The notes beneath the pieces are model-generated. The model did no database searches and was not told the origin of the DNA. It saw only the letters and a program-made list of their open reading frames with translations. A stretch of DNA of 64,000 nt from Halococcoides cellulosivorans (lineage in GTDB: Archaea > Halobacteriota > Halobacteria > Halobacteriales > Haloarculaceae): contig NZ_CP028858.1 of the NCBI RefSeq assembly GCF_003058365.1, forward strand, positions 2,220,836 through 2,284,835, written 5' to 3'. Each line of letters begins with the position of its first letter. The first letter of the stretch is position 1. The translations under genes were made by a program, and so were the position numbers. Positions 17,446 through 27,331 of this stretch are shown here, one piece after another.

Positions 17446-19116
17446 TCAGTCGTCGGCCGTGACCGGCTCACTCGCCGACTTCAGCAACGCCTTCGCTTCC
17501 TCGTCGTACGCTTCGGTCAGCAACGGCAGGTCGGTCACCCGCGCGGTCTCCTCGTTTTCGGCCATCAGATCCGAGCGCTCGATGGCGTCGATGCTGAACT
17601 TGCGTGCGCCGGCCATGAGCTGTTTCAGCCCGGCACCGAGTTTGTCGGTCAGGTTCCAGAGCGCGACCGCGCCGTAGGGGATGTCCTCGACCGACTGCTC
17701 GCCCAGCGCCTCGTCGACGTCCTGCCAGCCCGAGAAGATCTGTTCGGGCGTCTCGCCGTACTCGGTGACCGTCGGGGGCAGGTCCTCCCAGGTGCCGTTG
17801 ATCTGCTCGCGGCGGTCGGGGTGGAGCGCACCCTCGACGTTCGTCCCGACGAACCCGGGGATCATCAGCGCCCGGCCCATGCAGACGAGCTTGACGTACG
17901 GGGAGCCAAGCGCGAGCGTCTTGAAGATCTGATCCTCGGTGGCGATCCCACCCGCGAACGCCAGATCGGGCACGAACTGGCCCTCGTCGTCCATCAGTTC
18001 GGCGTATTCGAGCGCTTTCGAGTGGATGTGGACCGACGGTGTGCCCCACTCTTGCATCATGTTCCAGGGGCTCATGCCGGTGCCACCGCCCGCGCCGTCG
18101 ATCGTCAGGAGGTCGAGTTCGGCCTTCGAGGCACACCGCATCGCCAAGGCGAGGTCTTCGTTCGAGTACGCCCCCGTCTTGAGCGTGATGCGCTCGAAGC
18201 CGAGTTCGCGGAGGTATTCGACGGTCTCCAGGAACGACCGCTCGACGTCTTCGGGTTCGGGAGCCTCGGTCGCGCCCAGGCGGCTGTGTCGGGCGAAATG
18301 CTCCAGATTGCCCTCGCGATAGGCCTTCTGGACTGCCTCTTTCGTCGGGTCGGGGTCGACGACGTAGCCCCGATCCTTGAGGAACTGGGCGTACTCGATG
18401 GAGTCGACCTGGATCTCGCCGCCGATGTCTTTGGCACCCTGGCCCCACTTGAGTTCGATGATGACGTCGTTACCGTGCTCCTCGGCGACGTACTCCGCGA
18501 CGCCGTTGCGCTGGTCCTCGACGTTCATCTGGACGATGATCGCACCGTACTCGTCGTCGGCGTACTCGTTGTACGTCTCGATCCGGCGGTCGAGTTCCGG
18601 CGAATCGACGACGCGGCCGTCTTCCATCGTCGACTCTCGATCGACAGCGACGACGTTTTCGCCGATCACGATCGGGAATCCGCGCAGCGCCGCGCCCACC
18701 GCGAACGATTCCCAGTATTTTTCCGCGATAAACGTCGACCCGAGCGCACCCGTCATCAGCGGGAGCTTGCACTTCGTGGTCGTCTCGGCCCCGAATTCGG
18801 TTTCGAGGTCGACGTTCGTGTACAGCGCGTCGTCGGCCGATGCGGAGACGCCCTCCGGCAGGCCCTCCGCGCCGTGGGCGTACCCCTGGATGCGCATCGA
18901 CTCGTAGCTCACGCCGTCGGTGGTCGCGTTGCGTGCGCCCGCCGTGATATCGCCGTACCGGCGCGGATACAGCATCTCACGGCCGCGCAACGACGACATC
19001 CAGGTCTCACACGACCCCACGCAGTCGGAGGTACACAGCGTACACAGTCCCGACTCGGCGGGGTCGCCACGGTTGGTCGTGTCGAGCACGTCGTCACGCT
19101 TGTCGTATTGTGGCAT
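17446..19116 (-). CDS. FMN-binding glutamate-synthase-family protein
   Basis: 556 residues from ATG 19114-19116. The N-terminal CTLCTSDCVGSC (C25, C28, C32, C36) could carry an iron-sulfur cluster. The core is the GltB FMN/TIM-barrel domain: PLMTGALGSTFIAEKYWESF, ELKWGQGAKDIGG, LTIDGAGGGTGMSPWNMM and LAFAGGIATEDQIFKTLALG. There is no glutaminase domain and no GltB C-terminal GXGXG domain, so it is the short stand-alone form found in archaea. Its substrate (glutamate synthesis or another oxidation-reduction) is unproven. An AT-rich stretch ACTTAAAT just upstream probably contains its TATA box, giving a short leader. Confidence 0.88.
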   Translation of the reverse strand: MPQYDKRDDVLDTTNRGDPAESGLCTLCTSDCVGSCETWMSSLRGREMLYPRRYGDITAGARNATTDGVSYESMRIQGYAHGAEGLPEGVSASADDALYTNVDLETEFGAETTTKCKLPLMTGALGSTFIAEKYWESFAVGAALRGFPIVIGENVVAVDRESTMEDGRVVDSPELDRRIETYNEYADDEYGAIIVQMNVEDQRNGVAEYVAEEHGNDVIIELKWGQGAKDIGGEIQVDSIEYAQFLKDRGYVVDPDPTKEAVQKAYREGNLEHFARHSRLGATEAPEPEDVERSFLETVEYLRELGFERITLKTGAYSNEDLALAMRCASKAELDLLTIDGAGGGTGMSPWNMMQEWGTPSVHIHSKALEYAELMDDEGQFVPDLAFAGGIATEDQIFKTLALGSPYVKLVCMGRALMIPGFVGTNVEGALHPDRREQINGTWEDLPPTVTEYGETPEQIFSGWQDVDEALGEQSVEDIPYGAVALWNLTDKLGAGLKQLMAGARKFSIDAIERSDLMAENEETARVTDLPLLTEAYDEEAKALLKSASEPVTADD

Positions 19117-19304
19117 TACTTTCCGGTTCTCAATCTTCGTACTTAAATGGACCGGATTTTGTCCCAAATATCCCCGGTTTTGGCCCACAAAACCCGACCA
19201 ATCGTCAACTAATAGCGTCGGATCGGTCGAGAACCACCCTCAAACGAGCGGGAGCGTCACGAACGTCACCCCGATTACTCGTCCGATGGTCGATCGACCA
19301 GTTC

Positions 19305-21188
19305 TTACTCGTCGTCCGAGGCCCCGGGCCCGGTCGGGAAGTAGAACTCGTGTTCGGAGTCGGTCTCGAAGCGACTGAGCACGTCGTCCAGCGGCCGAGC
19401 GTACCGCGTGAGGTCCTCGGCACGCTGAGAGACTTCCGAGAGTTCGGCGGCCTGTTCCTCGGCGGCGCCAGAGACGGTCTCGGCCTCTGCCATGGTGTCT
19501 TCTGCGAGCGCGAGGATCTCGTCGATCGCGTCAGCGATCGTCTGGAGGTTCTCGATCGAGTCGTCGAACTCGACGTCGGGGCTCTCGATGCCCTCGAACG
19601 CATCGATCGCGGCGTCGAGGTCGTCACGAACGGCTTCGAGGCGTTCGATCTGGTCGTCAGTGTCCGCGGAGATCTGCTGGACCGAGTCGGCGGCCTGTTC
19701 GGAGGCTTCCCGGACGTTCGCGGCGGACTCGAAGACGACCTCGCCGCTGGTCTCGACCTCGTCGGCAAAGGTCGCGAGTTGCCCCGTGGTCTTTTCGAGT
19801 TCCGCGATCATCTCGTTGAACGACGCGGCGATCCGGTCCATCGACTCGTTCTCGCCGTCGGGGTCCATCCGCTGGGTGAGATCGCCCGCCGCACACCGCT
19901 CCATGGTCTTGGAGTACTCCTCGGCCTTGCGTTCGAGGTACTGATTCATCTCCATGGCCTCGGCCCGGGAGACCTCGGCCTCTTTGCGGGCCTGCTGGGC
20001 CTCGTCGATCTGGATCGACAAGGCCTTGCGCATGCTGTCGAGACTGCCGTACAGCTGTCCGATCGCGTCGATGCGGTCGGTCTCGATGTCGACGTCGAGG
20101 TTGCCCTGCTCCATCTCGACGGCTTTCCCGCGAAGCCGATCGATCGAGCGGGTGACCGACAGTCCGAGGCCGGCCCCGACGATGCCGAAGAGGACGAACC
20201 CGACGATCGTCGCGAGGAATCCGAGCGTCCGGAGCGTGCTCACGAACGAGAACGCCTCGTCGGTGGGCGTGTGGACCGCGACGACCCAGCCTTCCGTGAG
20301 GTCCTCGACCTGCACACGGGAGGTCGCGACGGTGTACTCGCCGCCGTAGACGTCGTTCGGACCCGTGCGTGGTGAGAAGCACGTCTCACCGACGCCGGGC
20401 GTCTCGAACACACAGTCGATCGGCGCCGACCCATCACCGCCCGTGTAGGCGGTCCCGACCTCGGAGTCGGTCGATGCGGCCTGGACGACGCCCGACCCAC
20501 CGACGATCTGGGTGAACTGCTGGGACGACTCGGCGTCCTGGCTCACTTCGGCCAGCGTATTGCGGAGCCCTTCGACGCTGAACTCCGCGACGAGATACCG
20601 GTCCGAGGTGAATCGGACGGGACTGACGAACCCGATCACGTTCCGATCGCCAGTCCGGTAGACCTCCGACATCGCCACTTTGCTCTCGGGCATGTCCGCC
20701 GGGGCAGCCTCGGTGACCCAGCCCCGGTCGGCCGAGGAGAGCGTCGCGCCCTTCTCGATGGTCGCGCTCTCGATCGTCCGGAACTCACCCGACTCGGTGC
20801 GCTCGACGAGGTGAAGCTGGTCGACGCCGAACATCACCGTCCAGGTGTCCGTCCGGGCCGATCTGAGTGCGGCATCCCGTTCCGCGGGAACACCCCAGAC
20901 CTCGTTTTGCGAAGAGAGCCGGACCGACACCGCGTTTCGCTCGATCCAGGTCTCGACGGTCGAGGCCTGCTGCATCGCGATCTGTCGGTGCTCGTCCTCG
21001 ACGGTCTGTTCGACCTGCCCGGCCAGTAGCTGGGTCGCTCCCAGCCCGACCGCGACGACGATCAGCCCCATGACGAACAGCACGAGAACGAACTTGAGAG
21101 CGAAACTTCGACGGATCGGGTCCGGCACGATCGACGCGACTATGCCCGACGGTTCGCTCGAATCGTCCGTGTCTGAAACACCACTCAT
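19305..21188 (-). CDS. Chemotaxis-type transducer with shortened signalling domain
   Basis: 627 residues from ATG 21186-21188. A membrane segment is at about 29-55 (FALKFVLVLFVMGLIVVAV). An extracellular sensing domain (about 60-320, Cache-like) follows, with a second membrane segment at about 325-350. Two HAMP-type segments come next (SIDRLRGKAVEMEQGNLDV and MERCAAGDLTQRMD...MDRIAASFNEMI), then coiled coil (NVREASEQAADSVQQIS). The C-terminus restarts with ETVSGAAEEQAAELSEVS, typical of the far end of Htr proteins. The conserved hairpin tip that binds CheA/CheW is missing: only about 60 residues separate the two arms. It may be a sensor without a kinase contact or a dominant modifier. No che genes are nearby. 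Confidence 0.82.
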   Translation of the reverse strand: MSGVSDTDDSSEPSGIVASIVPDPIRRSFALKFVLVLFVMGLIVVAVGLGATQLLAGQVEQTVEDEHRQIAMQQASTVETWIERNAVSVRLSSQNEVWGVPAERDAALRSARTDTWTVMFGVDQLHLVERTESGEFRTIESATIEKGATLSSADRGWVTEAAPADMPESKVAMSEVYRTGDRNVIGFVSPVRFTSDRYLVAEFSVEGLRNTLAEVSQDAESSQQFTQIVGGSGVVQAASTDSEVGTAYTGGDGSAPIDCVFETPGVGETCFSPRTGPNDVYGGEYTVATSRVQVEDLTEGWVVAVHTPTDEAFSFVSTLRTLGFLATIVGFVLFGIVGAGLGLSVTRSIDRLRGKAVEMEQGNLDVDIETDRIDAIGQLYGSLDSMRKALSIQIDEAQQARKEAEVSRAEAMEMNQYLERKAEEYSKTMERCAAGDLTQRMDPDGENESMDRIAASFNEMIAELEKTTGQLATFADEVETSGEVVFESAANVREASEQAADSVQQISADTDDQIERLEAVRDDLDAAIDAFEGIESPDVEFDDSIENLQTIADAIDEILALAEDTMAEAETVSGAAEEQAAELSEVSQRAEDLTRYARPLDDVLSRFETDSEHEFYFPTGPGASDDE

Positions 21189-21271
21189 TGCGTTAATCCC
21201 CCGTGAGAGCGACGGCCGAGACCAGTAGAACCGGCCAGTCACACGGTCACGTTCCACGAGATTACCCCTCA

Positions 21272-21287
21272 GAATACAAAAGTATTC
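21272..21287. promoter_or_regulatory. Palindrome in the transducer/FttA intergenic region
   Basis: GAATACAAAAGTATTC: six-base arms with an AAAA centre, in the 281-base gap between the divergent transducer and fttA genes. It is AT-rich enough to overlap a TATA element on the minus strand. It may be an operator for the transducer; this is position-based inference. Confidence 0.3.
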
Positions 21288-21469
21288 GGGAACCCGTCGG
21301 CCGCTGACGACAGGTTTTTGTACGCCAGAGAGGCAAAGACCGACCAGACGTCGGTTTTCCGGAGCGTCCGGATCGCAATCCCGACACCCAGCGATACAAC
21401 CTATGATTATCAGTGCCAGCCGACGGCGCGGGCTCCCCGCTGGAGCCGTGCCGGGCACCCCTACGAGCC

Positions 21470-23395
21470 ATGAGTAGAGTCGACGAGCGTCTCGACGAGA
21501 TGGAACGAACCGTCGTCCGGGAAGTGCCCGACGACATCACGATCACGGACGTCGCCTTCGAGGGTCCCGAACTGGTCATCTACACCCAGGATCCGCGTGC
21601 GTTTGCCGAGCGCGGCGACCTCGTTCGACACCTCGCCTCCGAGTTGCGCAAACGGATTACCGTCCGGCCCGATCCCGCCGCGCTCGACCCGCCCCGGGAG
21701 GCCGAATCCGACGTCCAGGCGGTCATTCCCGACGACGCGGGCGTGACCGATCTGGACTTTCACCAGGACACCGGCGAGGTGATCATCGAGGCCGAAAAGC
21801 CCGGCATGGTGATCGGGAGCCGGGGATCGACACTCCGTGAGATCACCAGCGCGACGGGCTGGACACCCGAAGTCGTCCGGACGCCACCGATCGAGTCCGC
21901 GACGGTCTCGAACGTCCGGGATTTCCTGATGCAAGAACGCGAGGATCGCCGTGACATCCTCGAACGGGTCGGCCGGCAGATCCACCGCGAGGAGATGTCC
22001 GACGACCAGTGGGTCCGGATCACCACGCTCGGCTGCTGTCGCGAGGTCGGCCGCGCGAGTTTCATCCTCTCGACGCCCGAAACACGCGTGTTGATCGACT
22101 GTGGCGACAAGCCGGGCGCCGAAGACGAGGTGCCGTACCTGCAGGTGCCCGAGGCGCTCGGCAGCGGCGCGAGTTCGATCGACGCCGTCGTCCTGACGCA
22201 CGCTCACCTCGACCACTCCGCGCTCGTTCCCCTCCTCTTCAAGTACGGCTACGACGGGCCGATCTACACGACCGAGCCGTCCCGGGATCTGATGGGCCTG
22301 CTCTCGCTGGACTATCTCGACGTCGCCGCCAAGGAAGGGCGAACGCCGCCCTACGATTCGGAGATGGTCCGCGAGGCGATCAAACACACCATCCCGATCG
22401 AGTACGGCAACGTCACCGACATCGCCCCGGACATCAAACTGACGCTGCACAACGCGGGCCACATCCTGGGCTCGTCGATCGCACACTTCCACATCGGCAA
22501 CGGCCGGTACAACGTCGCCTTCTCGGGTGACATCCACTACAGCGACACGCGATTGTTCAACGGGGCCGTCAACGAGTTCCCGCGGGTGGAGACGCTCGTG
22601 CTCGAATCGACCTACGGCGGGCGCAACGACTACCAGACCGACCAGGAAGATTCCGAACGCGAGTTGAAGAAGGTCATCAACCGGACGATCGAGCGGGACG
22701 GCAAGGTGCTCATCCCGGCCTTCGCGGTCGGGCGTGCCCAGGAGTTGATGCTCGTCCTCGAAGAGGCCATGCGCGAGGGCGACATTCCCGAAGTGCCGGT
22801 CCACCTCGACGGGATGATGTGGGAGGCGACGGCGATCCACACGACTTACCCCGAGTACCTCCGCGACGAGTTGCAAGAACGCATCTTCCACGACGACACC
22901 AACCCGTTTTTGGCCGACCAGTTCAACCACATCGACGGCGGCGAAGAGGAACGCCAGGAGGTCGCAGACGGCGGGCCCGCGATCGTCCTCTCCACCTCTG
23001 GGATGGTCAACGGCGGGCCGATTATGTCATGGCTCGAACATATCGCACCCGATCCCGACTCGACGCTGACCTTCGTGGGCTATCAGGCCCAGGGGACGCT
23101 CGGGCGGCGCATCCAGAACGGCCGTGACGAGATTCCCGTCGGGAATAGCAACGGGCGCGGACGACAGAACACCGTCGCGCTCAACATGGACGTCGAGACC
23201 GTCGACGGCTTCTCGGGGCACGCCGACCGGCAGGGCCTGGAGAACTTCGTGAAGACGATGAACCCCCGCCCGGAGAAGGTCCTCTGTGTCCACGGGGACG
23301 AATCGTCGGTGCAGGACCTCTCCTCGGCGCTGTATCACGACTACAACATGCGGACGTTCGCGCCGAAGAACCTCGAAACGTTCCGTTTCGTCTAG
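21470..23395 (+). CDS. fttA: FttA/aCPSF1 transcription termination factor (KH, metallo-beta-lactamase, beta-CASP)
   Basis: 641 residues from ATG 21470. Two KH-type RNA-binding domains occupy about 1-150 (IIEAEKPGMVIGSRGSTLREI is the GxxG loop). A metallo-beta-lactamase domain follows with THAHLDHS (about 243-250), AGHILGS and FSGDIHYS. The beta-CASP region includes ESTYGGRNDY, PAFAVGRAQE and LSTSGMVNGG, and the last motif is FSGHADRQGL. Archaeal FttA/aCPSF1 is a 5'-3' exonuclease/endonuclease that terminates transcription at U-rich sites and is near-universal and essential in archaea. The length and domain order fit the family exactly. Confidence 0.96.
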   Translation: MSRVDERLDEMERTVVREVPDDITITDVAFEGPELVIYTQDPRAFAERGDLVRHLASELRKRITVRPDPAALDPPREAESDVQAVIPDDAGVTDLDFHQDTGEVIIEAEKPGMVIGSRGSTLREITSATGWTPEVVRTPPIESATVSNVRDFLMQEREDRRDILERVGRQIHREEMSDDQWVRITTLGCCREVGRASFILSTPETRVLIDCGDKPGAEDEVPYLQVPEALGSGASSIDAVVLTHAHLDHSALVPLLFKYGYDGPIYTTEPSRDLMGLLSLDYLDVAAKEGRTPPYDSEMVREAIKHTIPIEYGNVTDIAPDIKLTLHNAGHILGSSIAHFHIGNGRYNVAFSGDIHYSDTRLFNGAVNEFPRVETLVLESTYGGRNDYQTDQEDSERELKKVINRTIERDGKVLIPAFAVGRAQELMLVLEEAMREGDIPEVPVHLDGMMWEATAIHTTYPEYLRDELQERIFHDDTNPFLADQFNHIDGGEEERQEVADGGPAIVLSTSGMVNGGPIMSWLEHIAPDPDSTLTFVGYQAQGTLGRRIQNGRDEIPVGNSNGRGRQNTVALNMDVETVDGFSGHADRQGLENFVKTMNPRPEKVLCVHGDESSVQDLSSALYHDYNMRTFAPKNLETFRFV

Positions 23396-23416
23396 ATTTC
23401 TTCGAGAGTGCGGCCG

Positions 23417-24502
23417 TCAGGCCGTGACGGACGCTCGGCCCACCCACCACCGCACGACGAGGTACGCGACCGTCGCGCCCGCGACGATCACGAGCAGGTG
23501 CACCCAGGTACCGACCGTCGCGCTGCCGACGCCGAGTTTCGCGACGGTGTTCACGGGGTGTTCGGGCAACGCGGCCGTCGCCGCGAGCAGTGCCAGGCCG
23601 AGGATCGAATACAGCAGTTGCGCGGGGCGTCGCCGACGGAAGGCGAGCGCGAGGCCGCCGCCGAGTGCGCCCAGTGCGAGTGCCACGCCCGTGACGAGCG
23701 CGAGCAAAGCGACCGGGCGGGCGACGCTGATCCCGTTGACCGCAAAGAGGGCGAGCCAGGCGGCGGCCTGCAGGGGTGCGAGCGCGACGAGACCCAGGGT
23801 CTTCCCGTCGAGGATCGTCCGGCGGTCGATCGGCGCGACGTCGAGTAGTTCGATCGTCGCCCGCTCGAACTCCTCGGAGAGCGTGTCCACGACGACCGAC
23901 CCCATGATGAAGGGGGGCAGGAACATCAACAGTGGGACGAGCACGGTGTAGACGAACGAATAGTACTGGTTCGACTCGACTGGCTGGGGCACCTCCAGGA
24001 CCTGCTGCTCGATGGCGTCCGAGCGGACGATCCGCTCCTGGCGTTCGAGCGTTTCGAGTACGTCTCTGACCGTCGCGACGTACACCGTCGGCCCGACACT
24101 GCCCTCCGGGATGTACGCCGTCACGGCGATGCGCCCGTCGACGATGTCAGTATGCAAGGCCACGTCGACCACCCGACCCTGGAGCGCCCCCAGCGCGGCC
24201 GACTCGCTCTCGTACGGCGATATCGCGACGGCGTCGTGTTCGCGCGCCGCGCGCTGGAGTTCCTCGACGGCGTCGCCCGAGACCGCCGCCTCGATGGCCT
24301 GTTCGCCGCCGGTCGAGGCGGGATCGTACAGCGTCGTCAGGCCGACGACCAGAAACGACGAGAACGCCGCGACGAACAACTGGATCAAGATTGCGAGGAC
24401 GATCGTCTTCTCGCGACCGAGCGAATCGATCTCGCGGCGCGCGATCCGAACGCGCGGGCGACGCCCCCACGCGGCGATCCGCTGACGAAGGCGGTCAGGC
24501 AA
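23417..24502 (-). CDS. ABC-2-type transporter permease
   Basis: 361 residues starting at a TTG (24500-24502) that overlaps the stop of the upstream permease by 8 bases; no in-frame ATG or GTG is close, so coupled translation from TTG is likely. The first membrane segment is at about 33-55. A large extracellular loop (about 60-175) follows, then about five segments. The loop after the second segment has ABC-2 character (LSEEFERATIELLDVAPIDRRTILDGKTLG). It forms an exporter with the ATPase at 26306 and the larger permease-protease fusion. The transported substrate is unknown. Confidence 0.85.
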   Translation of the reverse strand: MPDRLRQRIAAWGRRPRVRIARREIDSLGREKTIVLAILIQLFVAAFSSFLVVGLTTLYDPASTGGEQAIEAAVSGDAVEELQRAAREHDAVAISPYESESAALGALQGRVVDVALHTDIVDGRIAVTAYIPEGSVGPTVYVATVRDVLETLERQERIVRSDAIEQQVLEVPQPVESNQYYSFVYTVLVPLLMFLPPFIMGSVVVDTLSEEFERATIELLDVAPIDRRTILDGKTLGLVALAPLQAAAWLALFAVNGISVARPVALLALVTGVALALGALGGGLALAFRRRRPAQLLYSILGLALLAATAALPEHPVNTVAKLGVGSATVGTWVHLLVIVAGATVAYLVVRWWVGRASVTA

Positions 24503-26303
24503 GCGCCATCACCACCACGAGGTTGTAGGCCAGGTGGACGACGACCGCGAGCGAATAGCCGACGGCGTAGCGGCGCCGCCCGCCGATCGCGCCGAGTGCC
24601 GACAGCGTCGCCGTGCCCGCGTGGAGGACGAGTGGCGCGAGCAGGAAGCCGATCAGCACCGGAACGGACTCGGGCACGCCGCCGGTCACGAGCGCGGCCT
24701 CCTGGACGGCGGGCGTCTCACCCCCCGCGAGCGCGACGATCAGGACGAACTTCTCGGCGACGAAAAAGCCCAGGCCGCTGGCGATACCGATCTTCAGGGC
24801 GCTCGCTCGCGTCCTGGGATACAGGTCGTGGACTACGCCCGCGTAGAGATGAATACTCTTGGCGGCCTCCTCGACGAGCGCGACGACGACGAGCACGAGC
24901 ACGATCGCGACCGTCGGATAGGACAGCGAGACCGGAAAGAGTGCGGCGACGCCGATCAGTTCCGCGACGAACACGAACGGGATCAGGGCGGCGCTCAACA
25001 GGGCGGCCGACCGGACGCCCGTGATCCGCCCCGCGAACGCGTCCAGGACCTTCCAGGGCACCGGGCGCTGGGTGAACAGGTCTTCCTCGCGATAGAGGCC
25101 CATGCCCAATCCGAACGCGATCAGCGCGACCAGCGCGGGCGGGCCCATCGAGAACAGCGCCGCGCCGGGCTCGATCGGCAGGCCCTGGAGGTCCCGCACG
25201 ACGATCGTTAGCGGCGAGATCAGCGCGATCGGCAACTGATCGGTGAAGATCGCCGGGACGAACGCATACGAGGTGACGCCGACGGTGATCGTCACCGTGA
25301 GGAAGGTGAGTTCCTTGAACGAGCGCGCGAACATCGCCGCGAGGAAGGTCAGGCCGAGAAAGAGGCCGACGATCGGGAGCACCGCGAGCACGGCCAGCGG
25401 GCCCGCCCCCGAGCCGCCACGGAGCACACCGATCCCGACCGCGAGCAGGACCTCGAACCCGACGGCGATAGCGAGGTAGGGCAGGGTCTTGCCCGCGACG
25501 ATCTCACTCGGCGTGACGGGCGCGACGAGCGTCAACTCCCCGCGACGATTCAGCCGCTCGCGCAGCATCGAACTGCCGTACGCCTGGATCACGAAGTTCA
25601 ACGGGAGGACGAACAGAAAGGCGAAGATCAGCGATCGAAACGGGAACGGTGGGTCGATCGAGGATGGATCGCTTCTGGAGGAGTTCTGGGTCGCGAGCAG
25701 GCCACCGAGCCCGCCCAGCGACCCGCCGGCGTCCGAGACCTCGCCGTCGCTCGCGTCACCCGTACCGCCGTCGCCAGTACCGCCGGGGCCGTCGCCGCCC
25801 GTCCCGCCGGTGGACCCGTCACCGACTGACCCATCGCCAGCGTCGCCAGCGTCGAGGTCGATCGCCGACCGTTCGACGTACTGGACGGCGACCGTGACGG
25901 GAAAGGCGGCGGACTGATCGGCCTCCGCGCGCATGCGGACATCGTTGTACGTCCCGATCGCGCCCCGGAAGTCGGTGTAGGCGGCCCGGCCTTTTTCGCT
26001 GTCGGCGAGGCTGATCTGGTGGGGCTGAACGAGCACGTCGATCTCGCCGTTGTCGGGCGATCGGACGGCGAGCGCGGGCGCGGGAACGGGATCGTCGTCG
26101 ACGACCGGGTGGTAGGGGCTGGTCTCCTCGACGCCGATCCGGAACAACCCGGACTCGGGGCTGACCCCACCGATGGCCGCGACCGGGAGCGTCGCGCTCG
26201 CGAGGAGGAGGGCGACGGCGATCATCGCGCCCGTCCGGCGGTCGATCGCGACCGATCCGGCGAGTTCCCACCGCGCGATCCGGGCGATCGGACGCCAGCG
26301 CAC
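24495..26303 (-). CDS. ABC-2 permease fused to PrsW-type intramembrane protease
   Basis: 602 residues from a GTG at 26301-26303, two bases after the ATPase stop. The N-terminal 400 residues are an ABC-2-type permease: a membrane segment at about 27-47, an extracellular domain containing a Gly/Asp/Ser low-complexity stretch (about 170-225), and several segments with GELTLVAPVTPSEIVAGKTLPY. The C-terminal 180 residues match PrsW-type proteases: VEEAAKSIHLYAG (E478, E479), FFVAEKFV (E517), LVLHAGTATL (H561) and VVHLAYNLVVV (H590). These Glu and His residues are the ones conserved in that glutamic-type membrane protease family. The protein may cleave a substrate as it is exported. It forms the middle gene of a three-gene operon. 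Confidence 0.8.
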   Translation of the reverse strand: MRWRPIARIARWELAGSVAIDRRTGAMIAVALLLASATLPVAAIGGVSPESGLFRIGVEETSPYHPVVDDDPVPAPALAVRSPDNGEIDVLVQPHQISLADSEKGRAAYTDFRGAIGTYNDVRMRAEADQSAAFPVTVAVQYVERSAIDLDAGDAGDGSVGDGSTGGTGGDGPGGTGDGGTGDASDGEVSDAGGSLGGLGGLLATQNSSRSDPSSIDPPFPFRSLIFAFLFVLPLNFVIQAYGSSMLRERLNRRGELTLVAPVTPSEIVAGKTLPYLAIAVGFEVLLAVGIGVLRGGSGAGPLAVLAVLPIVGLFLGLTFLAAMFARSFKELTFLTVTITVGVTSYAFVPAIFTDQLPIALISPLTIVVRDLQGLPIEPGAALFSMGPPALVALIAFGLGMGLYREEDLFTQRPVPWKVLDAFAGRITGVRSAALLSAALIPFVFVAELIGVAALFPVSLSYPTVAIVLVLVVVALVEEAAKSIHLYAGVVHDLYPRTRASALKIGIASGLGFFVAEKFVLIVALAGGETPAVQEAALVTGGVPESVPVLIGFLLAPLVLHAGTATLSALGAIGGRRRYAVGYSLAVVVHLAYNLVVVMALA

Positions 26304-26305
26304 GG

Positions 26306-27199
26306 TCAGGCCTCCCGGGTCCGCTCGGTGGCCTGCTCGCGCTCGGCGACGTTCAAGAAGACCTCTTCGAGGCTGGACTCCTCGGTGCGGATGTCCAGGA
26401 CGCGCCCGTCGCGGTCGGTGGCCGCCTCGCGGATCGCCTCGACGGCGTCCATACTCGATGCGACAGAGTGGTACTGCCCGCCCTCGCTGGTCGCGCCCGA
26501 CACCTCGACGTCGGTGTAGACGTGATACCGGCGCTCGCCGTGCTCTCGACGGAGTTCCTCCAGCCCACCGCGCGCGACGATCGCACCGTCGTTCATGATC
26601 GCGACGCGATCGCAGATCGACTCGACGTGAAACAGGTTGTGCGCGCTGAACAGGATGGTCTTGCCCGCGTCGGCCAGATCGCTGGTGAACTCGATGATGT
26701 AGTTGGTCGTCAGCGGGTCGAGGCCACTCGCTGGTTCGTCGTAGATCAACACCTCGGGGTCGTTGATCAGCGATCGCGCGATGGCGACCTTCCGGGTCAT
26801 CCCCTTGGACATGTCCCCGATCCGGCGGTCGCGATGCTCCAGATCGAGATCGGTCAGCGTCTCGTCGATGCGCCGATCGGCCACGTCGCGGGGGACGTCG
26901 TACAGATCCGCGAAAAAATGGAGATACGAGGTCGCGGTCATCTCCTCGTACAGCGGGGATTCCTCGGGGAGAAAGCCCAGATGGCGGCGCATCTCGGTGG
27001 TGGCGACGTCGTGGCCCGCGACGGTCGCCGACCCGCCGGTCGGTTCGATCAGGCCCGCGAGCATCTTCAGTGTCGTCGTCTTGCCCGCGCCGTTCGGGCC
27101 GACGATGCCGAACACCTCGCCCGAATCGACCTCGAAGGTCGACCCCTCGACGGCGACGAAGCCGCCGTAGGTTTTGCGCAGGCCGTCCGCGGAGATCAT
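26306..27199 (-). CDS. ABC transporter ATP-binding protein
   Basis: 297 residues from ATG 27197-27199; a GTG two codons earlier is possible. Walker A is GPNGAGKTTT (about 36-45), the signature-like motif is DMSKGMTRKVAIARSL, Walker B is VLIYDEPASGLDP and the switch His is in FSAHNLFH. The C-terminal 70 residues after the core follow the CcmA/NatA-type export ATPases (RTEESSLEEVFLNVAE). It powers the two permeases encoded immediately downstream, with gaps of 2 bases and an 8-base overlap. The role is export; the cargo is unknown. Confidence 0.9.
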   Translation of the reverse strand: MISADGLRKTYGGFVAVEGSTFEVDSGEVFGIVGPNGAGKTTTLKMLAGLIEPTGGSATVAGHDVATTEMRRHLGFLPEESPLYEEMTATSYLHFFADLYDVPRDVADRRIDETLTDLDLEHRDRRIGDMSKGMTRKVAIARSLINDPEVLIYDEPASGLDPLTTNYIIEFTSDLADAGKTILFSAHNLFHVESICDRVAIMNDGAIVARGGLEELRREHGERRYHVYTDVEVSGATSEGGQYHSVASSMDAVEAIREAATDRDGRVLDIRTEESSLEEVFLNVAEREQATERTREA

Positions 27200-27331
27200 G
27201 GCCACTGATTGGACCTCACGGTGTTTGTAGCCACCGGCGATCAGCCTTCCTTCCGGCTGTTTTCGGGCGAATCGAAGGTCGCCCTCGCGGTTCGGCTGGC
27301 GATCCAGTCACGCACCAACCGTCGATCCCGG

